Assembly (NCBI GenBank): GCA_946478755.1
Contig: CAMLDJ010000215.1
Span: forward strand, 1-9,204
Source of the DNA: an uncultured Pedobacter sp.
GTDB lineage: Bacteria; Bacteroidota; Bacteroidia; Sphingobacteriales; Sphingobacteriaceae
Direction: 5' to 3'
DNA: 9,204 nucleotides
Under the pieces are notes generated by a model. That model was given only the letters and a program-made list of their open reading frames with translations. It searched no databases and was not told the origin of the DNA. Both the position numbers and the translations under genes were made by a program. Of the stretch, positions 1-6,409 are shown piece by piece (the stretch's first letter is position 1; every line of letters begins with the position of its first letter).

Positions 1-1594
1 TGGTATTAAAGAATACATTTTTCATGACCATATTCTTCCCGATGATCAGTTTATCTAAAGCAACTGCTATTAAAAATGGCTTATTAACATAAGTGCTGTC
101 CAATTGATAATTTTCAGAATAAAAGACATAGCCATCGGCACTGACATTAAAAGCATAATTACCGCCTATCGGCATTACGACCAGAAAATCACCCGTCGCG
201 GCAGACGTATATTCGCTGTATTCTGTTTTCTTTGTGCTCAGATCTACAACCTGAACTTTGGCCTCAAGAAATGCTCCGGTTCCTTTGTCGGTCACAATTC
301 CTTTTACATAGGTAATTGGACCTGGCTTTTTACTTTCCGGCATTTTAAATTGATAGATGTCCATATCGCCAAATCCACCTTTTAAATCAGAGGAAAATAG
401 GCCAAGGGTACCGTCTGGCGTTACAATTAAACCAGTTTCTTCATTAAACGTATTAATCGGATAACCCATGTTTTCCGGTTTCGTCCATTGGCCATTTTCG
501 GTGGCGCGACTGAGGAAAATATCTTTACTTCCCATCCCGGGCCACCCATCTGAAGAAAAGTACAGTGTTTTTCCATCGGGATGAATAAAGGGGGTATGCT
601 CATCGTAAGGTGTATTGATTTCCGGACCCAGGTTTTGAGGGGCAGTCCAATATCCGTCAGACGTTAATGTACTTTTCCATATGTCATAACCCCCAAGTCC
701 GCCAGGCCGGTTACTTACGAAATATAATGTGCTTCCATCCGGACTAATCGCCGGTTGCGATTCCCAATAGGATGAGTTAACCGGCGCGCCAAGATTAAAT
801 GGTTCGCCCCAGTTTTTGCCGTCCTTGTGACTTACATAAATATCACATCTTCCTAAGCCATCAGGTCTGTTGCAGCCCGTAAAAAATAAATACATGCCGT
901 CCGGAGAGATCGATTGCGCACCTTCATTATATTTTGAAGTATTTATCTTGTCGCTTAAAGGGACAGGAACGCCCCAGGATTTATCTTTCCTGCCGGAAAG
1001 AAAGAAGTCTTCATTGCCGTTGATGTTTCTGCTAAAAATGAGCTGGTTGCCATCAGCGGTTACAGAAGGGAAGTAATCACGATGCGCAGAATTGATTTCG
1101 GCGCCCATATTTACCGGCTCATATTTCACCGGATGCCTTAATGCATCGATGGCAAACTCACAATCTTTTAAATACTTTTTTGCTCTGTTCAGGAAATCGG
1201 GATCAGAACCTTTATAAGTATTGATAAACTGACTGATGTTCTTTAACGCATTCGTATAATCGCCTGTATATATTCCCACTTCGGCAAAGCCATAATAAAT
1301 ACGTGGATCCAGATTGCCGCCCAGGGCTATCGCGCTGGTATAACTTTGCTTGGCCAGCTCATAGGATTTAAGCCGGCGGTTGATGTCTGCAAGCTGTACA
1401 AATGCAAACTGAAAGCTGGGGTCTGCTTTTACCGCTTCCCGCAGCAAAAGCCGGGCTTGCTCATAATTATTGCTGATCAGCTCATCCTGTGCCTTATCAA
1501 AACTAGCCTGGGCCTTTCTTACTGTGGAATTTTGGGCAACAGCATAGGGAATGATAAAGCATAAAGAAAGTAAAAGCGTAAATTTCTTCATCAT
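1..1594 (-). CDS. TPR/PD40/CRD OmpA-family outer-membrane-associated protein, N-terminal part (3' end outside window)
   Basis: The reading frame is open from an ATG at 1594 (a second ATG lies at 1591) to the window edge, 531 codons without a stop. Residues 1-20 form a signal peptide (MMKK, hydrophobic core, then AVA|Q); the cysteine at 12 lies in the core without a convincing lipobox, so signal peptidase I cleavage is preferred. Residues about 28-135 are TPR-like helices. About 170-400 carry five PD40/WD40-like propeller motifs with the recurrent pattern SPDG-x-x-LYF and SNRPGG-x-GxxDI near residues 171, 223, 276, 331 and 383. About 428-495 look like a carboxypeptidase-regulatory-like (CRD) beta domain starting YVKGIVTDKGTG. 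The last residues, KNVFFNT, match the beginning of an OmpA C-terminal peptidoglycan-binding domain, which lies outside the window. The domain order equals that of PorE of the type IX secretion system, but Bacteroidota have many paralogues with this order, so a secretion role is not established. It probably sits in the periplasm, tethered to peptidoglycan. Confidence 0.9.
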   Translation of the reverse strand, partial: MMKKFTLLLSLCFIIPYAVAQNSTVRKAQASFDKAQDELISNNYEQARLLLREAVKADPSFQFAFVQLADINRRLKSYELAKQSYTSAIALGGNLDPRIYYGFAEVGIYTGDYTNALKNISQFINTYKGSDPDFLNRAKKYLKDCEFAIDALRHPVKYEPVNMGAEINSAHRDYFPSVTADGNQLIFSRNINGNEDFFLSGRKDKSWGVPVPLSDKINTSKYNEGAQSISPDGMYLFFTGCNRPDGLGRCDIYVSHKDGKNWGEPFNLGAPVNSSYWESQPAISPDGSTLYFVSNRPGGLGGYDIWKSTLTSDGYWTAPQNLGPEINTPYDEHTPFIHPDGKTLYFSSDGWPGMGSKDIFLSRATENGQWTKPENMGYPINTFNEETGLIVTPDGTLGLFSSDLKGGFGDMDIYQFKMPESKKPGPITYVKGIVTDKGTGAFLEAKVQVVDLSTKKTEYSEYTSAATGDFLVVMPIGGNYAFNVSADGYVFYSENYQLDSTYVNKPFLIAVALDKLIIGKNMVMKNVFFNT

Positions 1595-1619
1595 GCTACA
1601 ATAGGTTTTTAAATGTAGC
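1595..1619 (-). promoter_or_regulatory. Inverted repeat and possible -7 box just upstream of the OmpA-family gene
   Basis: Between queE and the OmpA-family start, GCTACA (1595-1600) and TGTAGC (1614-1619) form a 6-bp inverted repeat with a 13-nt spacer, ending directly at the ATG. On the minus strand TACATTTA (1610-1617) matches the Bacteroidota -7 box TAnnTTTG at all but the last base, and no good -33 TTTG is placed upstream of it. It could be a promoter, an operator, a start-proximal RNA hairpin, or chance. Confidence 0.25.
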
Positions 1620-1638
1620 GAAAAAATCAATAATGCCG

Positions 1639-2262
1639 CTATGGGATGTTTAAAAACTTATGGGTTTGCAGGGAGATTTCCCATTTTGGATTGGCCATTA
1701 CGTAATCGATAATCAGCGGCGTAACTTCCTTCGATTTAGACCATTCAGGCTGCAGATAGAGTTTACAATCCTTTGAAACGGTCTCTGCATACTTTTCAGC
1801 CCATTCAAAATCACTTTTATTAAATACAATAACTTTAAGCTCATGGGCAAAAGGCGTAATATCAGGGCGGGGGGCTTTAAACTTTTTAGGTGACAAACAG
1901 ATCCAATCCCATTCGCCCGAAAGCGGGTAGGCGCCTGAAGTCTCAATAAATGTCAATATCCCTTTATTGCGCAGTGCCTTTGTCAGATAATCAAGGTTAT
2001 AAATTAAAGGTTCACCACCTGTGATCACCACGGCTTTACCAGGAAAGCTGTCTGCTTTAGCAACGATGTCATCAGCTAAAGTAAGCGGATGTAACTCGGC
2101 ATCCCAGCTTTCTTTTACATCACACCAGTGGCAGCCTACATCGCAGCCACCCAAACGGATAAAATAAGCGGCTTTTCCGGTGTTAAATCCTTCTCCCTGT
2201 ATCGTGTAAAATTCCTCCATTAAAGGAAGCAATGTGCCGTCTTCTGGTATTTGATGTGCCAT
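1639..2262 (-). CDS. queE: 7-carboxy-7-deazaguanine synthase QueE (radical SAM)
   Basis: QueE converts 6-carboxy-5,6,7,8-tetrahydropterin to 7-carboxy-7-deazaguanine, the ring-contracting radical-SAM step toward preQ0 and queuosine in tRNA. The start is set at the ATG at 2262, giving 207 aa, close to the family's usual 210-225. A TTG at 2277 would add five residues, but it overlaps a perfect TAnnTTTG box and adds nothing conserved. Visible features are the N-terminal MEEFYTIQGEG substrate and cofactor segment, the iron-sulfur motif C-x3-C-x2-C (C40, C44, C47) within GGCDVGCHWCD, and the SAM-binding TGGEP at about 81-85. A later segment, ICLSPKKFK, is also typical of the family. The gene ends 44 bp before the OmpA-family gene on the same strand, so co-transcription is possible but has no functional logic. 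The Rieske gene is divergent. QueC, QueD and QueF are not in the window. Confidence 0.95.
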   Translation of the reverse strand: MAHQIPEDGTLLPLMEEFYTIQGEGFNTGKAAYFIRLGGCDVGCHWCDVKESWDAELHPLTLADDIVAKADSFPGKAVVITGGEPLIYNLDYLTKALRNKGILTFIETSGAYPLSGEWDWICLSPKKFKAPRPDITPFAHELKVIVFNKSDFEWAEKYAETVSKDCKLYLQPEWSKSKEVTPLIIDYVMANPKWEISLQTHKFLNIP

Positions 2263-2274
2263 ATTTAAGAAAGG

Positions 2275-2282
2275 CAAAGGTA
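2275..2282 (-). promoter_or_regulatory. Candidate Bacteroidota -7 promoter box for queE
   Basis: TACCTTTG on the minus strand matches the Bacteroidota primary-sigma -7 consensus TAnnTTTG exactly. A TTTG lies upstream at 2298-2301 with a 15-bp spacer, shorter than the usual 19-21. Transcription would begin near 2268, only about 6 nt before the ATG at 2262. This supports the ATG over the upstream TTG start. Confidence 0.4.
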
Positions 2283-2291
2283 AAATAAATA

Positions 2292-2307
2292 TCCAATCAA
2301 AATTGGA
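2292..2307. repeat. Short palindrome between the divergent queE and Rieske genes
   Basis: TCCAAT (2292-2297) and ATTGGA (2302-2307) form a 6-bp inverted repeat around CAAA. It covers the likely upstream promoter regions of both divergent genes, so it could be an operator, but in AT-rich DNA a palindrome this short can be chance. Confidence 0.2.
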
Positions 2308-2342
2308 ATATATGTACCTTGACCATAATATATGACCAACCT

Positions 2343-2684
2343 ATGAATAAGTTGAAGTGGCATAAAATTGACGTAGCTATTCAGGAAGAGGAGTTTGTTA
2401 AGCAGATTAATATTGATGGAAAAAAATTATGCCTGGTAAAACATCGTCAGGAATATTTTGTGGTACAGAACTATTGCCCCCATGCTGGTGGTGTCCTCAG
2501 TGGTGGCTGGTGTAAAAACGGCCATCTGATCTGTCCGGTCCACCGCTGGGAATATGACCTGCATACAGGCAGGGGCGCGGAGGGGCAAGGGGATTACATA
2601 GAAATGTATCCGGTAGAAATAAGGGCCGATGGAATCTATGTCGGTTTAAAAGAAAGCTGGATTAAAAGGCTATTTGGGAGTTAA
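2343..2684 (+). CDS. Small stand-alone Rieske [2Fe-2S] domain protein
   Basis: This 113-residue protein is essentially one Rieske domain. The cluster ligands are C45 and H47 in CPHAGG and C64 and H67 in CPVHRWEYD, the two-Cys two-His pattern, spaced as in NirD-like and ferredoxin-type Rieske proteins. There is no signal peptide, transmembrane anchor or fused oxygenase domain, so it is probably a soluble cytoplasmic electron carrier or a small reductase subunit. The start is placed at ATG 2343 (MNKLKWHK); an in-frame TTG at 2319 would add eight residues with no domain support. It is divergent from queE (80-bp gap) and converges on folD with only 12 bp between stop codons. No reductase or oxygenase partner is nearby, so the redox partner is unknown. 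The domain call is firm and the physiological role is open. Confidence 0.88.
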   Translation: MNKLKWHKIDVAIQEEEFVKQINIDGKKLCLVKHRQEYFVVQNYCPHAGGVLSGGWCKNGHLICPVHRWEYDLHTGRGAEGQGDYIEMYPVEIRADGIYVGLKESWIKRLFGS

Positions 2685-2690
2685 TTGGCA

Positions 2691-2711
2691 GAGATTTTAG
2701 CTGTAAATCTC
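2691..2711. terminator. Hairpin at the Rieske/folD convergent junction
   Basis: GAGATTT (2691-2697) and AAATCTC (2705-2711) form a perfect 7-bp stem with a 7-nt loop that overlaps the folD stop codon (2697-2699) and lies 6 bp past the Rieske stop. Its position between converging genes suggests a bidirectional terminator, but the stem is AT-rich and no strong T run follows on either strand. Confidence 0.35.
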
Positions 2712-3578
2712 GCCCTTTGCAGAAGCCAGCGTGTTTTTAAGTAAACCAACAATCGTCATTAAGCCTACACCTCCCGGAACAGGGGTGATCCAGGAAGATT
2801 TTGGCGCAACGTTTTCAAAATCTACATCACCATATAATTTATATCCTGACTTTGTTTGATCGGAGGTTTCGCGGTTGATTCCTACATCGATTATAATTGC
2901 TCCTGGTTTTACCATATCCGCAGTAACGAAGTTCTTTCTGCCAATAGCTGCAACAATGATATCTGCCTGAAGGGCCAGTTCTTTTAAGTTGGTAGTTTTA
3001 CTATGGGTAAGGGTAACGGTGCAATTTCCCGGATTGGCATTGCGCGCCATTAATATGCTCATCGGGCTTCCTACAATATTGCTGCGGCCTACAACCACAC
3101 AGTGTTTACCGGCAGTATCGATCTGATAAGCCTGCAACATCAGCAAGATGCCATAGGGAGTGGCAGGGATAAAGCAGGGCAGGTTACGCATCATTCTGCC
3201 TAAGTTTACGGGGTGAAAACCATCGACATCCTTACGGTAATCTATCTTTTCCGTTACTTTTTCCGGATCTATATGTTTGGGAAGAGGAAGCTGTACAATT
3301 AGGCCATCCACACCAGCGTCCTGATTAATTTCCTCGATCTTTTGCAATAATTCTGCTTCAGTTACCATAACATCATAACGCACTAAAGAGGATTGAAAAC
3401 CAACTTTTTCACAGTTTTTCATTTTACTGGCCACATAGGTTTCACTGCCACCGTCATTGCCAACCAAAATTGCTACCAAATGTGGCTTTCTACCGCTTTG
3501 AGCTAAGAAGTCAGCAGCTTCGGCTGCTATTTCCTGTTTTATTTTTTCCGATGCGAATTTTCCGTCGAGTAATTTCAT
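2697..3578 (-). CDS. folD: Bifunctional methylenetetrahydrofolate dehydrogenase / methenyltetrahydrofolate cyclohydrolase FolD
   Basis: FolD interconverts 5,10-methylene-, 5,10-methenyl- and 10-formyl-tetrahydrofolate with NADP in the cytoplasm, supplying formyl groups for purines and initiator tRNA. The 293-residue length is normal. The N-terminal catalytic domain shows Y48 and K52 in YVASKMK, the signature [13 protein letters not shown] with Q96, and D119 in [15 protein letters not shown] (138-144) follows. The Rossmann domain carries GRSNIVGSP (164-172), and the C-terminal signature is PGGVGLMT (268-275), where many homologues such as E. coli FolD have PGGVGPMT; here residue 273 is Leu. 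The ATG at 3578 is the only sensible start, as it gives the conserved MKLLDGK. The gene is downstream of lepA on the same strand but separated by a 186-bp heptad-repeat element, so readthrough or a separate promoter are both possible. Confidence 0.97.
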   Translation of the reverse strand: MKLLDGKFASEKIKQEIAAEAADFLAQSGRKPHLVAILVGNDGGSETYVASKMKNCEKVGFQSSLVRYDVMVTEAELLQKIEEINQDAGVDGLIVQLPLPKHIDPEKVTEKIDYRKDVDGFHPVNLGRMMRNLPCFIPATPYGILLMLQAYQIDTAGKHCVVVGRSNIVGSPMSILMARNANPGNCTVTLTHSKTTNLKELALQADIIVAAIGRKNFVTADMVKPGAIIIDVGINRETSDQTKSGYKLYGDVDFENVAPKSSWITPVPGGVGLMTIVGLLKNTLASAKGEIYS

Positions 3579-3580
3579 TT

Positions 3581-3762
3581 TAGTAGTTGGTAGTTAGCAT
3601 TTAGTATTAAGTATTTAGTAGTTAGCATTTAGTAGTTAGTATATAGATATGAGTTTGAGATTTAGCTATTTGGAGGTAAATGTTGGTAGGTCAAAACTGA
3701 CTAACTTAATACAAGGGGTAGCAAAAGAAGCACTCTGTCTAAATACTAACTACTAACATCTA
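3581..3762. repeat. TAGTAKT heptamer repeat element with inverted copies, filling the lepA-folD gap
   Basis: Nearly the whole 186-bp gap is one element. From 3581 to 3650 there are ten consecutive 7-bp units in strict phase with consensus TAGTAKT (TAGTAGT, TGGTAGT, TAGCATT, TAGTATT, AAGTATT, TAGTAGT, TAGCATT, TAGTAGT, TAGTATA, TAGATAT). From 3735 to 3762 there are four units of the same heptamer on the opposite strand (read minus: TAGATGT, TAGTAGT, TAGTATT, TAGACAG). An 84-bp non-repetitive core (3651-3734) lies between, so the flanks could pair into a long stem. Seven-base phasing puts TAG in all three forward frames and TAA at unit junctions in the reverse frames. Heptad repeats of this look are, to my recollection, scattered between genes in some Bacteroidota. 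The function is unknown. Confidence 0.75.
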
Positions 3763-3764
3763 AT

Positions 3765-5552
3765 TTAATCCAGTTTTAACACGGCCATAAAGGCTGTTTG
3801 GGGAATTTCAACGTTGCCTACCTGACGCATGCGTTTCTTTCCCTGCTTTTGCTTTTCAAGTAATTTACGCTTACGGGAGATGTCACCGCCATAACATTTT
3901 GCAGTAACGTCTTTACGTAAAGCACTGAGCGTTTCGCGCGCAATAACTTTTGCACCGATAGATGCCTGAATCTTAATCTCGAATTGCTGACGGGGGATTA
4001 ATTCTCTTAGTTTTTCACAAATTTTCTTTCCAAAATCATAAGCATTGCTACGATGGATCAGTGAAGACAAGGCATCAACAGGTTCTTCATTTAATAACAT
4101 ATCCAGTCGTACCAGATCCGATTTACGATAACCAACCTGGTGATAATCGAAGGAGGCATATCCTTTAGAAATCGTTTTTAGCTTATCATAAAAGTCAAAA
4201 ACGATCTCTCCCATGGGCATTTCAAAAACGAGCTCCACCCGATCAGAGGTCAGATAAGATTGATTAACGATGATCCCTCTTTTCTGAATACATAGTGACA
4301 TTACCGGACCAACAAATTCGGCTTTGGTAATGATATTTGCTTTGATAAAAGGTTCTTCTACCGAATCCAGTTTACTTGGGTCCGGCAAATCTGATGGATT
4401 GTTTACGATCACTTCAACGCCCTTGGTCGTGTGTGCAATATACGATACGTTGGGTACAGTAGTAATCACTGTCATGTTGAATTCGCGCTCCAGGCGTTCC
4501 TGGATAATTTCCATATGTAACATTCCGAGGAATCCACAACGGAAGCCAAAGCCGAGGGCAGCAGAACTTTCCGGTTCGAAAACGATAGAGGCGTCATTCA
4601 ACTGCAATTTGTGCATCGCCTCACGTAATTCTTCAAATTCATCAGTATCAACAGGGTAAATACCAGCGAAAACCATTGGCTTAACCTCTTCGAATCCTTG
4701 TATTGATGATGGTGACGGCCTGTCAACGGTAGTGATGGTATCACCAACTTTTACCTCGCGGGCTTCCTTAATTCCGGAAATGATATAACCTACATCGCCT
4801 GTTTTAACGACATTACGTGGCGACATATCCAGTTTCAGGATACCAACTTCGTCGGCCAAATATTGCTTGCCCGTATTAATGAATTTGACTTTATCACCCT
4901 TTTTAATTTCACCATTTACTACTTTATAATAAGCAATAATTCCCCTGAACGGGTTAAAAACAGAGTCGAAAATCAGTGCTTGCAAAGGCGCATCAGCGTC
5001 ACCAACCGGAGCAGGAACGCGGTCTACAATGGCTTGAATGATATCTGGAATACCCATGCCGGTTTTTCCAGACGCAGGAATGATCTCCTCACGTTTACAG
5101 CCGATTAAATCAATGATCTGATCTTTTACTTCCTCGGGCATTGCCCCGGGTAGATCCATCTTATTTAGAATCGGAATGATTTCGAGGTCGTGCTCTAAGG
5201 CTAAATATAAGTTTGAAATCGTTTGTGCCTGAATCCCCTGAGATGCATCAACAATAAGCAGGGCACCTTCACATGCTGCAATGGAACGGGAAACTTCATA
5301 AGAAAAATCTACGTGTCCGGGCGTATCAATCAGGTTGAAATTGTATTCAATATCACCAACCTTGTAATTCATTTGTATGGCGTGACTTTTTATGGTGATC
5401 CCACGTTCACGTTCTAAATCCATAGTATCAAGCAACTGGGCCTGAGCCTCGCGTTGACTAATGGTTTTAGTATATTCCAGTAAACGGTCAGCTAAAGTGC
5501 TTTTGCCGTGATCAATATGTGCAATTATGCAAAAATTACGTATGTGCTTCAT
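3765..5552 (-). CDS. lepA: Elongation factor 4 (LepA), ribosome-associated GTPase
   Basis: LepA is a translational GTPase that binds the ribosome and affects elongation or initiation and 30S maturation. The full-length protein has 595 residues (E. coli 599). The GTPase domain shows G1 AHIDHGKST (11-19), the switch I region with RGIT (50-53), G3 DTPGHVD (76-82) and G4 NKMD (130-133). Then come domain II (about 190-280), the EF-G-like domains III and V, and the LepA-specific C-terminal domain ending in [23 protein letters not shown], whose lysine-rich run is diagnostic and excludes EF-G, TypA and EF-Tu. The ATG at 5552 gives the standard start [16 protein letters not shown]. The upstream omega-amidase gene ends only 30 bp away on the same strand, so readthrough is likely, although a -7-like box lies in that gap. 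The end of the gene touches the heptad repeat element. Confidence 0.98.
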   Translation of the reverse strand: MKHIRNFCIIAHIDHGKSTLADRLLEYTKTISQREAQAQLLDTMDLERERGITIKSHAIQMNYKVGDIEYNFNLIDTPGHVDFSYEVSRSIAACEGALLIVDASQGIQAQTISNLYLALEHDLEIIPILNKMDLPGAMPEEVKDQIIDLIGCKREEIIPASGKTGMGIPDIIQAIVDRVPAPVGDADAPLQALIFDSVFNPFRGIIAYYKVVNGEIKKGDKVKFINTGKQYLADEVGILKLDMSPRNVVKTGDVGYIISGIKEAREVKVGDTITTVDRPSPSSIQGFEEVKPMVFAGIYPVDTDEFEELREAMHKLQLNDASIVFEPESSAALGFGFRCGFLGMLHMEIIQERLEREFNMTVITTVPNVSYIAHTTKGVEVIVNNPSDLPDPSKLDSVEEPFIKANIITKAEFVGPVMSLCIQKRGIIVNQSYLTSDRVELVFEMPMGEIVFDFYDKLKTISKGYASFDYHQVGYRKSDLVRLDMLLNEEPVDALSSLIHRSNAYDFGKKICEKLRELIPRQQFEIKIQASIGAKVIARETLSALRKDVTAKCYGGDISRKRKLLEKQKQGKKRMRQVGNVEIPQTAFMAVLKLD

Positions 5553-5560
5553 CAGTGGCG

Positions 5561-5568
5561 CAAATATA
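5561..5568 (-). promoter_or_regulatory. Candidate -7 promoter box for lepA
   Basis: TATATTTG on the minus strand matches TAnnTTTG exactly and lies in the 30-bp gap between the omega-amidase stop and the lepA ATG. A TTTG at 5594-5597 is 25 bp upstream, longer than usual for the -33 element. Initiation would fall near 5554, about 2 nt before the ATG, which would make the lepA transcript almost leaderless. Confidence 0.4.
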
Positions 5569-5582
5569 GCATTTTGCCTTGA

Positions 5583-6386
5583 TTATACGATATCAAACTC
5601 ATCGGCATCTTTTAGAAAAGGGAAACTTTGTCGTGTTTTTATAAGCTCCTCATAACCAATGGTGAAAGTATAGAGATCTTCGTCTTCAGGTTTATAGTAA
5701 ATTGTTTTGCCCATTGGGTCAATACACATGGAATAACCGCTATGGTAAACCTCTTTTCCGTCATGACCAATTCTATTGACAGCGACCACATAACTTTGGT
5801 TTTCAATTGCACGTGCGGGAATAAGCGCTTTCCAATGTGCGGATCGCTTATCAGGCCAGCTGGCTATTAATAATAAAATGTCGTATTCTTCATTTTGGTT
5901 ACGAAGCCATACCGGAAAACGAAGATCATAACAAATTGCGAGGCGTATCTTCCAGCCTTTTAGCTCAACAACAACCTTATTTTTTCCTGCAGTATAGGTT
6001 TTGTCTTCATCTCCCAATCCAAACAAATGTCTTTTGTCGTAATGGCTGGAACTACCATCAGGGAGCATCCAGATTAAACGATTATAGAAGTTTCCATTCT
6101 CCTTAATGATCAGGCTTCCGGTTACTGCACATTCGTATTTCTCTGCTATCTGCTGCATCCACTGCATTGTTTTTCCGTTCATTTCCTCGGCAAGTTCAGT
6201 TGCATTCATAGTAAAGCCGGTGTTGAACATTTCAGGTAAAACAATCAGATCTGTTTTTTCCTTTACGCCCAACGAAAGTCGTAATGCCAGATTTTGCAGG
6301 TTTTTATCAATGTTCTCCCAGAATAGGTAGGCCTGAAAAATAGTAATTTTTAAATTATGTGTATTTGAGTAGTTTGGACTGTTCAT
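5583..6386 (-). CDS. Omega-amidase, nitrilase superfamily, YafV-like
   Basis: This 267-residue carbon-nitrogen hydrolase has the Glu-Lys-Cys triad: E52 in LPEMF, K118 in DKRHLF and C152 in CYDLRFPVW. It strongly resembles E. coli YafV as I recall it: LPEMF-x-x-GF-x-M, YDKRHLF, CYDLRFPVW-x-RN, ARAIENQ-x-YV, and the C-terminal FP-x-x-x-DADEF. YafV-type enzymes hydrolyse 2-oxoglutaramate (and 2-oxosuccinamate) to 2-oxoglutarate (or oxaloacetate) and ammonia. No signal peptide is visible; the protein is cytoplasmic. The N-terminus is about ten residues longer than YafV before the conserved LKITIFQ segment, and ATG 6386 is the first start. The gene follows the aminotransferase with a 23-bp gap, consistent with one operon and a shared pathway. 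The amide specificity is inferred from family and context. A general amidohydrolase cannot be excluded, but carbamoylase and NAD synthetase types do not fit. Confidence 0.88.
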   Translation of the reverse strand: MNSPNYSNTHNLKITIFQAYLFWENIDKNLQNLALRLSLGVKEKTDLIVLPEMFNTGFTMNATELAEEMNGKTMQWMQQIAEKYECAVTGSLIIKENGNFYNRLIWMLPDGSSSHYDKRHLFGLGDEDKTYTAGKNKVVVELKGWKIRLAICYDLRFPVWLRNQNEEYDILLLIASWPDKRSAHWKALIPARAIENQSYVVAVNRIGHDGKEVYHSGYSMCIDPMGKTIYYKPEDEDLYTFTIGYEELIKTRQSFPFLKDADEFDIV

Positions 6387-6409
6387 TATTCTAATTTATA
6401 GGGATTAAA

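Noticed and set aside
104..1564. Several plus-strand open frames of 68-93 codons at the left end
   Set aside because: They lie antisense to the continuous 531-codon OmpA-family frame, whose PD40 and TPR motifs are clear.
2263..2277. TTG start at 2277 for queE, and TTG start at 2319 for the Rieske gene
   Set aside because: Nearby in-frame ATGs (2262 and 2343) fit the families better; the queE TTG overlaps a perfect -7 box.
3581..3762. CRISPR array or transposon ends as explanation of the lepA-folD repeats
   Set aside because: Units are only 7 bp with no spacers, and the 84-bp core encodes no transposase and has no target duplication.
4324..4659. 111-codon plus-strand open frame
   Set aside because: It is antisense to the GTPase/EF-G-like part of lepA and has no domain-like sequence; lepA in the other strand is unambiguous.
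5628..6330. Three plus-strand open frames of 74-89 codons
   Set aside because: They are antisense to the omega-amidase with its intact Glu-Lys-Cys triad and show no family features.
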